Shown here: in pieces, positions 26,090 through 35,496 of the stretch
How positions within the stretch are numbered: position 1 is the stretch's first letter
How the letters are laid out: each line of letters starts with the position of its first letter
Source: Dolichospermum planctonicum
GTDB taxonomy: Bacteria; Cyanobacteriota; Cyanobacteriia; Cyanobacteriales; Nostocaceae
Reading direction: 5' to 3'
Assembly (NCBI RefSeq): GCF_005402965.1
Contig: NZ_BJCF01000035.1
Span: 1 to 50,354, forward strand
Length of the DNA stretch: 50,354 nt
Program-made: the position numbers and the translations under genes
The notes under the pieces: model-generated
Told to the model about the DNA's origin: nothing
Seen by the model: only the letters and a program-made list of their open reading frames with translations
Databases searched by the model: none

Positions 26090-26536
26090 ATGTATTTAGC
26101 ACATTCATTTATGAGTGATGAAAAACGACAAAAACATCGACAGCCTTTGGTTTTAGCAGTAGAAGATAATGATGATAGTCTACTGCTAATGAGTTATACC
26201 CTAGAATTATTAGGTTGTCGATCTATTTGTCAAAAAGAAGGTTCAAGAACACTGTTTATGGCTAAGAAGTATCAGCCTGATTTAATTTTATTGGATATTT
26301 TCTTACCGGGTATGAGTGGGTTAGATGTTATTCAATGTCTCAAGGGAGAATTATTAACTTGTCATATTCCTGTAGTTGCTGTAACGGTTTTGACTGGAAC
26401 TGAAGATAAAAAAAGTATTCTCAAAGCTGGTTTTGATGATCACATTAGTAAACCCTATATGATTGAGGAATTAGAAACAACTATTCGGCGGTTACTAGGT
26501 AGAAAATTTCAGCTATGTTCGGTTTCAAGAATATAG
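26090..26536 (+). CDS. Single-domain response regulator (CheY-like)
   Basis: A 148-aa protein consisting of one REC domain: acidic triad VEDNDD, phospho-acceptor aspartate in LILLDIFLPGMSGLDV, conserved T/V in VVAVTVLTG and lysine in DHISKPYMIEEL. With no output domain, it probably signals by protein contact, perhaps as part of a phosphorelay with the nearby hybrid kinases. I keep the start at 26090 because GGAG with 5-nt spacing precedes that ATG; a second ATG lies 7 codons in. The converging hybrid kinase operon lies 75 bp downstream. Confidence 0.88.
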   Translation: MYLAHSFMSDEKRQKHRQPLVLAVEDNDDSLLLMSYTLELLGCRSICQKEGSRTLFMAKKYQPDLILLDIFLPGMSGLDVIQCLKGELLTCHIPVVAVTVLTGTEDKKSILKAGFDDHISKPYMIEELETTIRRLLGRKFQLCSVSRI

Positions 26537-26539
26537 CAA

Positions 26540-26574
26540 GGGAATAGGGAATAGGTAATAGGGAATAGGGAATC
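26540..26574. repeat. Heptanucleotide tandem repeat (GGGAATA)n
   Basis: Five 7-bp units (GGGAATA x2, GGTAATA, GGGAATA, GGGAATC) between the response regulator and the convergent kinase. STRR class. Confidence 0.75.
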
Positions 26575-26610
26575 AGGTTCAAAGTCCTTGCATTTGTTAA
26601 TTAATAGTAA

Positions 26611-27726
26611 TCAAGTGATTTTGGGTAATCTGACTGTGAATGTGCTACCTTTACCAAGTTGTGAAGAAAGTTCTATTTTACCTCCATGGGCTTCGACAAT
26701 ACATTGTGAAAGATGCAGTCCTAAACCACTACCTGATCTTTTATTCCTTCCCTGGCGAAATCGCTCAAAAATTGTTCCTTGATCTTCGGCTGCAATACCA
26801 TAACCTGTATCTTGAACTTCGATGATTATTTGACTGGGATGATTGGTTGGGGATAAGGTTTGAAAAATGCGGACTTCTATGCTACCTGTATCGGTAAATT
26901 TGATAGCATTAGCAATGAGATTATTGAATACTCGTCTTAATTCTAAGCGATCGCCGTTAACAATCCCTCCATTATTTCCTGTTTGGTTTAATTCATGGGT
27001 ATCTAATTTTAAAATTAAGTTTTTCTCAACTGCTAAGGGACTGAGTTCACCCACTACTTCAGTAGCTATTTGTGTTAAGTCGCATGATTCATAGTTTAAG
27101 CTTTTTTTCCCAGCTTCAAAACGGTAAACTTCTAAGAGAGTATTCACCATTTCTAGGAGATTTTGATTGCTACGAATCATCATATTAATCGCTTGTTTCA
27201 TTTCTGGAGAAATCGTACAAAAGACTTCTTGCAAAAAGAAATGCAGCATTCTATCAGCAGCTACTAAAGGAGTCCGTAAATCATGGGTAAGACGAGAAAC
27301 AAAATCTTCTCGCTGTAGTGTCATTTTTCGCTGTTCGTCGATACTGTGTTTTAATCTTAGCAGCGATCGCACCCTTGCTAATAATTCTTCTGTGTCAAAG
27401 GGTTTGCGAATAAAATCGTCAGCACCCGCATCTAAACCTTCCACAACGCTAGATTCGTCAAAAGCTGTTAATAGCAAAATTGGAATATAGTTTATTTCTG
27501 GATTCTTACGGATTCTTCGCGTCACTTCATAGCCATTTATGCCTGGCATCATCACATCTAAAATAATTAGATCTGGTGGCAATTCTACCACGTTTTTTAA
27601 AGCTGCTTCACCATTAGCAACTGAATCAATATGATATCCCTCATCTTCTAAAATTGCTTCCACTAAAATCAGATTATCTTTAGTATCATCAACGGACAAA
27701 ATTCGATCTTTTTTGAGAATAGTCAT
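26611..27726 (-). CDS. Hybrid REC-histidine kinase
   Basis: A 371-aa soluble protein: N-terminal REC domain (ILSVDDTKDN; phospho-Asp in LIILDVMMPGINGYEV; Lys in DDFIRKPFDTEEL), then HisKA with the phospho-His in FVSRLTHDLRTPLVAADRML. The HATPase domain follows, with NLIANAIKFTDTG (N box), DTGYGIAAED (G1) and GSGLGLHLSQCIVEAHGG (G2). There are no membrane segments, so it is cytoplasmic and presumably receives phosphate or contacts from another kinase. It follows the next hybrid kinase by 22 bp in one operon. Its signal is unknown. Confidence 0.92.
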   Translation of the reverse strand: MTILKKDRILSVDDTKDNLILVEAILEDEGYHIDSVANGEAALKNVVELPPDLIILDVMMPGINGYEVTRRIRKNPEINYIPILLLTAFDESSVVEGLDAGADDFIRKPFDTEELLARVRSLLRLKHSIDEQRKMTLQREDFVSRLTHDLRTPLVAADRMLHFFLQEVFCTISPEMKQAINMMIRSNQNLLEMVNTLLEVYRFEAGKKSLNYESCDLTQIATEVVGELSPLAVEKNLILKLDTHELNQTGNNGGIVNGDRLELRRVFNNLIANAIKFTDTGSIEVRIFQTLSPTNHPSQIIIEVQDTGYGIAAEDQGTIFERFRQGRNKRSGSGLGLHLSQCIVEAHGGKIELSSQLGKGSTFTVRLPKIT

Positions 27727-27748
27727 AATTAATCAACCTTTTAATCAT

Positions 27749-29056
27749 CTACAATTTCAAATTTGGAGAATTTATTGATGCTTTCCTATGGGAATATATG
27801 GAATGAAAATGATGCTGATGAGTACGAGAAACTACATTACCTAAATCGGCTATCAAATTTATTTTCCGTGGTAATTCTATTTTAAACATTGAACCGACTC
27901 CTAATTTACTTTCGATATATATTTTTCCTCCCATCATGCGTACTAATGAATCAACAATAGCTAAACCCAATCCTGCACCAGAATATTTACGGCTAATCCC
28001 TTGATCAACTTGATGAAATGCTGCAAAAATATTTTGAAAATCTTGAGTAGCAATACCAATTCCTGTATCTTCTACAGCAATTGTAACTCTATTTTGATGT
28101 ATTTCTTTGATTTCTACGAAAATATTTCCAGATTCTGTAAACTTAATGGCATTAGAAAGCAAATTCATTAAAATTTGCCGTAATCTTACTGCATCATTAA
28201 ATACTAATTTATTGTTTAAATCTCCTTTGACTAGCAAAGATAAATTCTTGGCTTCAGCTAAAGAACGGATTTCTTTCACTGTATTACTAACAACTTCTGA
28301 TAAATCGAATATTTCTGGCTTGAGTTTTAATTTACCGGCTTCTATGTGGGAAAAGTCGAGGATTTCATCGAGCAACATTAGTAATTTTTTACCATTATTG
28401 AGGATTCGTTCTACCATGTCCATTTGCTGATTGGTTAAATTACCAAATTTGGGACGTAATAGAATCTGGGAAAATCCAATAATCGCATTCATTGGCGTTC
28501 GCAATTCATGGGATACCGTTGCTAAAAATAATGATTTTAACCTTGATATTTCCAAAAGTGCGAGTTTTTGTTGCTGAATCTGTTGCTGTTGTACTGCTAA
28601 TTCTTTACTCTTGATAATTAGCTCTTCACGACTTTCTTTAAGTTGTTGATTTGCTAACTCTAACTGCATTTGGGATCGGTGAATACGAATTGCACTTCGT
28701 AAAATTTGGGCTATGGTTTGTGAAGATAATGTAGACTTGATCAAATACTCACTAGCACCTGCTTTGATACACTCTCCAGCTATTGCTTCATTTCCTGAAT
28801 TGATCAAAATCACTAAAGGCACTTTGATGGCTGAAGAATTTATTTTGTGAATTAATGTTAAGCAATCTTGATTTCGTAAATGATAGTCGAGAAATATGCA
28901 ATCATAGTGATTATTGATCAGAGCCGAGAGCGCGTGATGGCTATCTTTGACTTCATCAAGTTCTATACTAATACCTGTTTCCCTCAGAGCTAGATTTAAT
29001 AGCACACGCTCTACTTCATTCTCTTCTACAACTAAAATTTTTAGTGTTTCTTCCAT
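27749..29056 (-). CDS. Hybrid REC-histidine kinase with coiled-coil linker
   Basis: A 435-aa cytoplasmic protein. It has an N-terminal REC domain (VVEENEVERVLLN; phospho-Asp in DCIFLDYHLRNQD; EYLIKS) and a Gln-rich coiled coil at about 135-175. HisKA has the phospho-His in FLATVSHELRTPMNAIIGFS. The HATPase domain has LMNLLSNAIKFTESG, VEDTGIGIATQD and GAGLGLAIVDSLVRMMGG. It is the first gene of a two-kinase operon. The first-REC/kinase architecture is common in Nostocales signalling and the output is unknown. A long (660-bp) upstream region may hold its promoter. Confidence 0.92.
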   Translation of the reverse strand: MEETLKILVVEENEVERVLLNLALRETGISIELDEVKDSHHALSALINNHYDCIFLDYHLRNQDCLTLIHKINSSAIKVPLVILINSGNEAIAGECIKAGASEYLIKSTLSSQTIAQILRSAIRIHRSQMQLELANQQLKESREELIIKSKELAVQQQQIQQQKLALLEISRLKSLFLATVSHELRTPMNAIIGFSQILLRPKFGNLTNQQMDMVERILNNGKKLLMLLDEILDFSHIEAGKLKLKPEIFDLSEVVSNTVKEIRSLAEAKNLSLLVKGDLNNKLVFNDAVRLRQILMNLLSNAIKFTESGNIFVEIKEIHQNRVTIAVEDTGIGIATQDFQNIFAAFHQVDQGISRKYSGAGLGLAIVDSLVRMMGGKIYIESKLGVGSMFKIELPRKINLIADLGNVVSRTHQHHFHSIYSHRKASINSPNLKL

Positions 29057-29719
29057 CGGTTTTTATTTTCACTGTAGTAAAATCAAATACTTTATCTAGT
29101 TGAAAACATTGTAAATTAGCAATTAGTTAACTGTCTTCACCCATTAGTGAGAACTGTATGGAAACATTATGTACTGAAAATATAAGTAATATTACTTATT
29201 AAAGTAATATGTCTCAATTGTCCCAATAAAAATCACTCCCTTAACTTGTATAGGTTTTGATAGCACTTAGGTTAAAAGTCTTTACAAATCTGAGTTTTAT
29301 TTATCCTTGACGGAAACCGCTAAGGCTAAGGCCAGGAAAAGCTATAACGCGCATTACCGTATACACTGTATTACCCCCTACCGATCAAATGCTAGATCTA
29401 GTCAATCGCAAATTTAGGAATCATGCTTAAACTGTAATTTTTCGGATTTGTCTCAATAATTTCATTTGTTTTAGCAGAAATATCTATATATCTTTAGCTA
29501 GATTTTTACGACGATTAAATTGCAAATATTGGCAATTTATTACTTCTCTAGATAGATGTTAACTGAAAACAGGATCATCTACCCCGATCACAGGTAACTG
29601 TTAAGTTAAATCAAGATCAAATTTTGATCTGAGAAATAGTTTTAATTAGTGTTTCTGTGCAATAGTAGTTACTTACTATCTCCCGTCTCCTGGTAATACA
29701 GGGAAGCAATCCGATTATC
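29057..29719. other. Long intergenic region; part duplicated before the second regulator
   Basis: About 660 bases between divergent genes. The segment from about 29484 (CTATATATCTTTAGCTAG...) to 29719 has a related copy at 30404-30688, so the upstream region of the regulator was duplicated along with the gene. No RNA gene is recognised. Confidence 0.5.
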
Positions 29720-30373
29720 ATGGGTGTAACAATGAATGAAATTAGTATTCTATTAATTGAAGATCATGATTTAACCCGTATGGGACTCAGAACTGAATTG
29801 CACTCACATAGCGGCTTTAAAGTGATTGGTGAGGCGGCTAATGCGACTGTTGGATTAAAACTTTTAGAAACGATGAAACCAGATGTGGCCGTGATAGATA
29901 TTGGTTTACCTGATATGGACGGAATTAAACTGACACGCAAATTTAGACGTTATCAGGATGAAACAGGACAATCACAGACAAAAATCTTGATCTTGACTAT
30001 GGATAATACAGAAGATGCTGTCTTAGCGGCCTTCGCAGCGGGAGCAGATTCTTATCATCACAAGGAAACAATTATTAATAAATTTACGGAAGCGGTACAA
30101 GTCACTTTCCGTGGTAACTCTTGGATTGACCCGGCGATCGCTGATGTGGTATTAAGAAAAATGCGGCCTCGTCCTGGTGATGATCAATCCTTGGTTCAGT
30201 CAAAAACTCTCAAAATCGAGTATCCTCTCAGCCAACGGGAACTGGAAATTTTAGAATTGATTGTGGCTGGTTGCAGTCATGGAAAAATTGCAGAAACACT
30301 ATATATTACCGTAGGAACGGTAAAAACTCATGTTCGTAATATTTTAAACAAACTCTGTGCATACAGTGGCTAG
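29720..30373 (+). pseudogene. Decayed duplicate of the NarL/LuxR-type response regulator
   Basis: A 217-aa reading frame almost identical to the intact regulator 1 kb downstream over its REC domain (VAVIDIGLPDMDG), but shortened. About 12 residues are missing from the linker (the ALETEYEQVLET part). The REC signature DSYYMKE is altered to DSYHHKE. The protein ends at LNKLCAYSG, so the last helix of the HTH domain (DDRTQAAVRALRSGLV in the other copy) is lost. It could still receive phosphate, but DNA binding is doubtful. Treated as a pseudogene or a truncated paralogue. Confidence 0.7.
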
Positions 30374-30403
30374 TATCATAAACTAGACGGAGGAAAAGAA
30401 TCC

Positions 30404-30688
30404 ACTATATATCTTTAGCTAGATTTTTACATCTAAATTAAGTTATATTAACTACAAAAATCGGTCATTTATTATTTCTACTGGTAGATGTTTATTGGTA
30501 ACAGAATCATCTATCCTAAGTCTGGGTGACTGAGATAAGTTAAATGAAATTTTGATCTGAGAAATAGTTTTGATTAGTGTTTCTGTGCAAAAATAGTTAC
30601 TTAGTAAAAAGGTTCAAAATCTCAGGAAACAAGCTTTTTACCTTCCACCTCCTGTCTCCTGGTGCTACAGGGAAGCAATCCGATTATC
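30404..30688. repeat. Duplicated leader region of the regulator
   Basis: Matches 29484-29719 with several indels; shared blocks include CTATATATCTTTAGCTAG, GATCTGAGAAATAGTTTT and GTGTTTCTGTGCAA. Together with the gene, this is a direct repeat of about 0.95 kb. Confidence 0.65.
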
Positions 30689-31423
30689 ATGGGTGTAACA
30701 ATGAATGAAATTAGTATTCTATTAATTGAAGATCATGATTTAACCCGTATGGGACTCAGAACTGAATTGCAGTCACATAGCGGCTTTAAAGTGATTGGTG
30801 AGGCGGCTAATGCGACTGTTGGATTAAAACTTTTAGAAACGATGAAACCAGATGTGGCGGTGATAGATATTGGTTTACCTGATATGGACGGAATTGAACT
30901 GACACGCAAATTTAGACGTTATCAGGCTGAAACAGGACAATCACAGACAAAAGTTCTGATCTTGACCATGGATAATACAGAAGATGCTGTCTTGGCCGCT
31001 TTCGCAGCAGGAGCAGATTCTTATTATATGAAGGAAACAAGTATTAATAAATTTACGGAAGCGGTACAAGTCACTTTCCGTGGTAACTCTTGGATTGACC
31101 CGGCGATCGCTAATGTGGTATTGAGAAAAGTACGTCAGGGTAGCTCTGCTGACAATCAATCATCCGATAAGCCGAAAACTGTAAAAATCGAGGCTTTAGA
31201 AACAGAATATGAACAAGTTTTAGAAACCTACCCCCTCACCCAACGGGAACTGGAAATTTTAGAATTGATTGTGGGTGGTTGCAGTAATGGACAAATTGCA
31301 GAAAAACTATATATTACCGTAGGAACGGTAAAAACTCATGTTCGCAATATTTTAAACAAACTCTGTGCTGATGATCGTACCCAAGCAGCAGTTCGGGCTT
31401 TGCGTTCTGGCTTAGTAGCTTAA
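30689..31423 (+). CDS. NarL/LuxR-type response regulator
   Basis: A 244-aa two-component transcription factor. It has an N-terminal REC domain (LLIEDHDLTR, phospho-Asp in VAVIDIGLPDMDGIEL, LILTMDNTEDAV, lysine in YYMKETSINK) and an acidic linker. The C-terminal LuxR HTH is intact: LTQRELEILELIVGGCSNGQIAEKLYITVGTVKTHVRNIL, then NKLCADDRTQAAVRALRSGLV (motif listed in two parts). It starts at the ATG at 30689; another ATG lies 12 bp on, and a GTG at 30662 is less likely. It is the functional member of a tandem pair. Its kinase partner may be in the neighbouring hybrid-kinase operon, which is inference from position. Confidence 0.92.
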   Translation: MGVTMNEISILLIEDHDLTRMGLRTELQSHSGFKVIGEAANATVGLKLLETMKPDVAVIDIGLPDMDGIELTRKFRRYQAETGQSQTKVLILTMDNTEDAVLAAFAAGADSYYMKETSINKFTEAVQVTFRGNSWIDPAIANVVLRKVRQGSSADNQSSDKPKTVKIEALETEYEQVLETYPLTQRELEILELIVGGCSNGQIAEKLYITVGTVKTHVRNILNKLCADDRTQAAVRALRSGLVA

Positions 31424-31441
31424 TCACTCAGTAGTCAGTAG

Positions 31442-32773
31442 TCAATTACCCATTATCAATCTTTCCTGTAAACATTCTGCAATTCTTTGTGCAGCACCCG
31501 CAAGTCCCATACGCTGTAACCCGTTTTTAGCAATGTCATGCAAAAGATCAGGATTTTTCAGTAGAGACTGAATGGCTGGTAACACCTGTGATGGTTGATT
31601 GACTAAGGTTAGGGATATTCCTAACAGCCGACTTTGGGCTTCTGCAAAAGCGGCGTTATATTGGGGACCACCACCAGGAATAGCAATCGCCGGTTTTCCT
31701 AAACCAATGAATTGTTCCGTTGCAGTCCCCGCCATAGCTATGGCCAAATCACCCAAATGTAAACACTCATTATAGGCTGCTTGTGTCAAAATCAAATAAG
31801 CATTTTTTTGTTTAAAAGTCAAGCTGTCCGGGTCAGGAATTTGTAAAGGAGATTGATCACAAAGTCGCCAACCTTGAATATGTAAACTTTGAGATAAAAT
31901 ACCACAATCTAAACCAGGAGCGATCGCCCCCAAAAAAATCATTGTCCCAGCGCCACAGAATAAAGAATCTGGTTGTTGTAAACTAGCAACCAAGGCAGAT
32001 ACAGAAACCATGATCATTTCCCAATTATTATAAGCCTCCGGGGCGCGAGAACCGGGCAATAGAGTGACAATCAAAGGACGAATTTGTTCTTTGTGTTCAG
32101 CATTACCACGATCAAACCCCCGGCTGCTAAAATTGGTCTCTAACCCATCCATCATCGGATTTCCTGCATCTACAGCCGGAATTGACCACTTTTTTAAGAT
32201 CTTCGTCGTCAGAGAATCTCTAGGAAACACAGCCTGACAACGGCTGCGACTCATTAACCACCTTTCCCAAGGATGGTAAATTGAACCAGAAAAATTTTCC
32301 CACTTTGCGGATTTTGATTTTCTTGGTAATAAACCCGCTTCATCGCGCACATAATATTCTGATTTAGCCGTCCCCACAAAAGCGTAATTAGCACCACTTA
32401 TAGCTGCGAATAACAGGGGGACAATATCCCCCACAGCTAGAATAGCATTTTGATTCCCTAAGCTTGTTTGTAGCCTCACCCAACGGCGTACAGATTTGAT
32501 TTGATTCCAGGTTAACTGGATCAAACCACCGCTGACATCACGCATTAGCTCTTTGCTATCCATATAAACAAAACCACCAGAAGGCATATTCTGTACCTTA
32601 CCAATTATGGGAACGTTTATTTTTTGATAAGCGCGTCCTTCACCCACTATTGGTAAAACAAAAATATCCGGTGGGGAAGATAATGTTTGTAAAGCCTGGA
32701 TAATCCGTACAGCAATGATATCTTCTCCATGACCATTGCTTAAAACTAATAATTGTAAACGAGAATTGGCCAT
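31442..32773 (-). CDS. Lipid-A-disaccharide synthase-related protein
   Basis: A 443-aa protein resembling LpxB-type GT-B glycosyltransferases. It has an N-terminal LLVLSNGHGEDIIAVRII in place of the usual LpxB glycine loop, a middle FVGTAKSEYYVRD and YHPWERWLMSR, a VTLLPGSRAPEAY donor-site motif, and a C-terminal AMAGTATEQFIGLGKPAIAIPGGGPQYN. This is a known cyanobacterial paralogue group separate from true LpxB, and its substrate is unknown. The ATG at 32773 gives MANSRLQLLVLSNGHG; an upstream ATG at 32788 is possible. It lies 41 bp after the ABC permease gene on the same strand, so the two may form an operon. Confidence 0.82.
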   Translation of the reverse strand: MANSRLQLLVLSNGHGEDIIAVRIIQALQTLSSPPDIFVLPIVGEGRAYQKINVPIIGKVQNMPSGGFVYMDSKELMRDVSGGLIQLTWNQIKSVRRWVRLQTSLGNQNAILAVGDIVPLLFAAISGANYAFVGTAKSEYYVRDEAGLLPRKSKSAKWENFSGSIYHPWERWLMSRSRCQAVFPRDSLTTKILKKWSIPAVDAGNPMMDGLETNFSSRGFDRGNAEHKEQIRPLIVTLLPGSRAPEAYNNWEMIMVSVSALVASLQQPDSLFCGAGTMIFLGAIAPGLDCGILSQSLHIQGWRLCDQSPLQIPDPDSLTFKQKNAYLILTQAAYNECLHLGDLAIAMAGTATEQFIGLGKPAIAIPGGGPQYNAAFAEAQSRLLGISLTLVNQPSQVLPAIQSLLKNPDLLHDIAKNGLQRMGLAGAAQRIAECLQERLIMGN

Positions 32774-32814
32774 TGACTTGAAAAACACCCTCTAATATTA
32801 ATTTAGAATATTAA

Positions 32815-33651
32815 TTAACCCTTAACACCACTAGCAGTATCCGTAGGGACAATGTATTTTTGCAAGAACAGAAATAATACTAACACTGGAGTAATTGAAA
32901 TTACTGAACCAGCGGCCACCAAACGCCAATCTAAAGAAAAAGTCCCCGCTAACTTAGCAACTCCCAGAGGTAAAGTGTATAAACTTTCATCCTGAATCAC
33001 AATTAAAGGCCATAAAAAGTCACTCCAAGCGCCAATAAAGACAAAAATAGCCAGAGTAATTAGCGCTGGACGGATAGCGGGTAGCATTACATACCACCAT
33101 AATCCTAACTCAGAAGTACCATCTAAACGAGCAGCTTCTTCAATTTCCTTTGGTACAGTTATCAGGGCTTGACGTAGTAAAAATATACCAAAGGCAGAGG
33201 CTAAACTAGGAAAAATTACCCCTAGATAACTATTTCTCAAACCTAATTGCACTGTCAGAATATATAAAGGAATCATGACGATTTGGAAGGGAATCATAAT
33301 TGTGGCCACAATAGCAATGAAAATTCCGTTTCTGCCCACAAATGATAGTCTAGCTAAGGGATAAGCTGCTAAGGAACAAAACAACAAATTTAAACCGACT
33401 GTTAATACTGATACTAGGATACTATTATATAAATAAGTAACAAAAGGTAGAGATTGCCAGACTTGAGAGAAGTTTTCTAAGGTAGGTTGACTAGGTAATA
33501 ATTCTGGTGGTGATTGCCAAATATTTTCCGTTGGTGACTTCAGTGATGTGCTAATTAGCCATAACATGGGAAAGAGCATGACTAAAGCGATCGCTCCTAG
33601 TATGGCATAAATAACTAAAGTTTGCAGTCGGGAGTCTTTTAAATTCATCAT
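32815..33651 (-). CDS. Carbohydrate ABC transporter permease (MalG/CUT1 type)
   Basis: A 278-aa inner-membrane permease with six hydrophobic helices. It has the EAA loop EEAARLDGTSELGLWWYVMLPAIRPAL, which docks the ATPase, and the C-terminal YIVPTDTASGVKG typical of MalG-like subunits. It normally pairs with a MalF-like permease, a sugar-binding protein and an ATPase. None of these is in the window, so the transporter is split across the genome. The sugar is unknown; glucosylglycerol, sucrose, maltose or similar are possible. Confidence 0.9.
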   Translation of the reverse strand: MMNLKDSRLQTLVIYAILGAIALVMLFPMLWLISTSLKSPTENIWQSPPELLPSQPTLENFSQVWQSLPFVTYLYNSILVSVLTVGLNLLFCSLAAYPLARLSFVGRNGIFIAIVATIMIPFQIVMIPLYILTVQLGLRNSYLGVIFPSLASAFGIFLLRQALITVPKEIEEAARLDGTSELGLWWYVMLPAIRPALITLAIFVFIGAWSDFLWPLIVIQDESLYTLPLGVAKLAGTFSLDWRLVAAGSVISITPVLVLFLFLQKYIVPTDTASGVKG

Positions 33652-33870
33652 TTTACTGAGATGTATTAAGTATCAATTTTGTTTATTATAATTGATGAAC
33701 TAAAAAATAGACTTAATTCCATAATTAATAATTATACACAAGAATTTGATCTAAAGTTACAAAAAATAAAAAACAAGATTCCCGACTGGTTAAAAGATCC
33801 GGTACTTCTTTAATAATTCCAGGATCTAAGATATGATGAAATCGAAATTTTCAAAAAAAGTAATATTTTC
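33652..33870. other. AT-rich intergenic region with part of a CCCGACT repeat
   Basis: 220 bases between divergent genes. It holds AAGATTCCCGACTGGT at about 33776, half of the dispersed hairpin family seen as the pdxH terminator. No gene is seen. Confidence 0.35.
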
Positions 33871-34707
33871 ATGAAAATAATTCTGAAAATAGCAGCATTT
33901 GTTACTATAATTATTTTTGTCAGTGTTGCCTTAGTCTTTGCTCACAAAATTTCCCAAAGTCAGTTAACATCAAATCCTGAAATTGTCAAAGAATGCGTAA
34001 CTAGAGATAATAGAAGTTGTGACCAGCAAAAAATAGCTGTAAACTTCCCATTTATTCCTGATCAAAACTTCGATAATCAACAGCGTTTTTTAACAACAAT
34101 TGCCAATAAAATTCCCACAGTTCCTGAGATTGATACATTTGAATATACCTTACTACGTTCCTATGGAACAGTGTTTATTAATCAAGAATCAGGAATTAAA
34201 TTACCAGAAAAAGTCATTTTAGATAATGAACTAGAAACCCAATCTTTTCAGGATAAAATCAGTATAGAACTAGTAAATGGTACAGAAGAATGTTATTTAC
34301 AAAAACCAGCAGCAGCAGCTTTAAATAAAGCCAAAGATTTAGAAAATATTCCTCTAAAATCTGGTTATGCTGGGGATTGTTTGCGTAATTTTGCCACTAA
34401 TTTAAGATTTTGGAATAAATACGCAAATAGAGAAACATTAAACCAAGTAAAAGCTGGAAAAGAGACAAAAATTCTTGGTTTAGTTGCACCTCCGGGGACA
34501 TCACAACATTTGTGGGGATTAGCAATTGATTTACAAATATTAACACCGTCTCAAAAACAGACCTTAAATGAAAATGGCTGGTTTCAAACAGTAGTTAATG
34601 ATCTTCCCCATTGGACATATTTAGGTTGGAGAGAGGAGGACTTACCCAAATTTGGATTACAACAAAAAATCATCCAAGGAATTAAATATTGGATTACACC
34701 AATTTAA
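33871..34707 (+). CDS. Exported M15-like peptidase (D-Ala-D-Ala carboxypeptidase type)
   Basis: A 278-aa protein. It has an N-terminal signal anchor (about residues 5-25, IAAFVTIIIFVSVALVFAHK-like) and a periplasmic domain. The zinc-site signature is SQHLWGLAIDL (pattern SxHxxGxAxD), and a second histidine lies in DLPHWTYLGW. The usual catalytic glutamate three residues before that histidine is replaced by aspartate. Four cysteines (ECVTRDNRSCD, EECY, GDCL) may form disulfides. It probably trims peptidoglycan stem peptides, but the acidic substitution leaves activity open. Monocistronic. Confidence 0.75.
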   Translation: MKIILKIAAFVTIIIFVSVALVFAHKISQSQLTSNPEIVKECVTRDNRSCDQQKIAVNFPFIPDQNFDNQQRFLTTIANKIPTVPEIDTFEYTLLRSYGTVFINQESGIKLPEKVILDNELETQSFQDKISIELVNGTEECYLQKPAAAALNKAKDLENIPLKSGYAGDCLRNFATNLRFWNKYANRETLNQVKAGKETKILGLVAPPGTSQHLWGLAIDLQILTPSQKQTLNENGWFQTVVNDLPHWTYLGWREEDLPKFGLQQKIIQGIKYWITPI

Positions 34708-34858
34708 CAGTATTGCTGATAGCCATATTGAAGTATGAAATTTAAAAACCAAGGATTCCAAATTATTGCTCTCTGAGTGAGATAATCAGCAACAAATTTT
34801 TATTTTCCCCATTCTTTGTTATAAAATAGACATATATCGGATATTTGGAGCTTTAACA

Positions 34859-35431
34859 ATGAGTTTATTTGATGATTTAAGTCGCTTTTTAGAAAGTCGT
34901 CTAGAAGAATTTTTGCGGAATAACCCTCATTTAGAATTAGAAGCACTTTTAGAACAACTACGGGAACAGGAAGAAGACACATTAAAGTTAATTTCTGAGT
35001 TACAATTGCAAGAGAAGCGATCGCAAGATGAAATTCTTTCCACAGCCCAAGAAATTCAAAAATGGCATATCCGTATTCAAAAAGCCCAAGCTGCGGGTAG
35101 ACAAGATTTAATCACTCCAGCCCAACAGCGAGAAGCAGCACTATTGCAGGAAGGAAACCAAATGTGGGGACATATGCAAGGCTTAAAAGAACGCATTACC
35201 CAATCACAAGAACTACTTGGGAAAATTCAAAAACGTCGCCAAGAGGTACAAACTAAAGCAGCAGAAATGCAAACAGCCAGAACCAAAGCACAAACCCAGC
35301 AAAAATTAGAAAATTATGGTTGGAATACTGCTAGTAATTCTCAAAGTAATTTTGATGAATTAGAAGATAAATTTCGTCGTTGGGAAACCCAAGATGAATT
35401 AGAACAACTCAAACGCAAAATGGGAAAATAA
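34859..35431 (+). CDS. Cyanobacterial coiled-coil protein (TIGR04376-like)
   Basis: A 190-aa protein. It begins SLFDDLSRFLESRLEEFLRNNPHLELEALLEQLREQE, which matches my memory of the cyanobacteria-specific TIGR04376 family. From residue 35 to 150 it is a continuous Gln/Glu/Lys-rich helix with heptad character, i.e. coiled coil. The C-terminus has an acidic/aromatic FDELEDKFRRWE. There is no signal peptide. The overall layout is PspA-like in composition but has no clear homology that I can support. The function is unknown. It is followed by a perfect hairpin at 35453. Confidence 0.7.
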   Translation: MSLFDDLSRFLESRLEEFLRNNPHLELEALLEQLREQEEDTLKLISELQLQEKRSQDEILSTAQEIQKWHIRIQKAQAAGRQDLITPAQQREAALLQEGNQMWGHMQGLKERITQSQELLGKIQKRRQEVQTKAAEMQTARTKAQTQQKLENYGWNTASNSQSNFDELEDKFRRWETQDELEQLKRKMGK

Positions 35432-35452
35432 TTGGTCAAGAGTCGTTAGTAG

Positions 35453-35471
35453 GGGCGCAAAGTCTGCGCCC
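35453..35471. terminator. Hairpin between convergent genes
   Basis: GGGCGCA-AAGTC-TGCGCCC, a perfect 7-bp GC-rich stem with a 5-nt loop, lies just after the coiled-coil gene and before the convergent secreted protein gene. No U-run follows, so it may be a dispersed repeat that acts as a bidirectional block. Confidence 0.5.
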
Positions 35472-35496
35472 AGGATCAAAGCATTCAGAACACTTA

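Noticed and set aside
25902-26099. 65-aa plus-strand frame before the CheY-like gene
   Set aside because: No ribosome binding site, no family pattern, and it overlaps the start of the response regulator.
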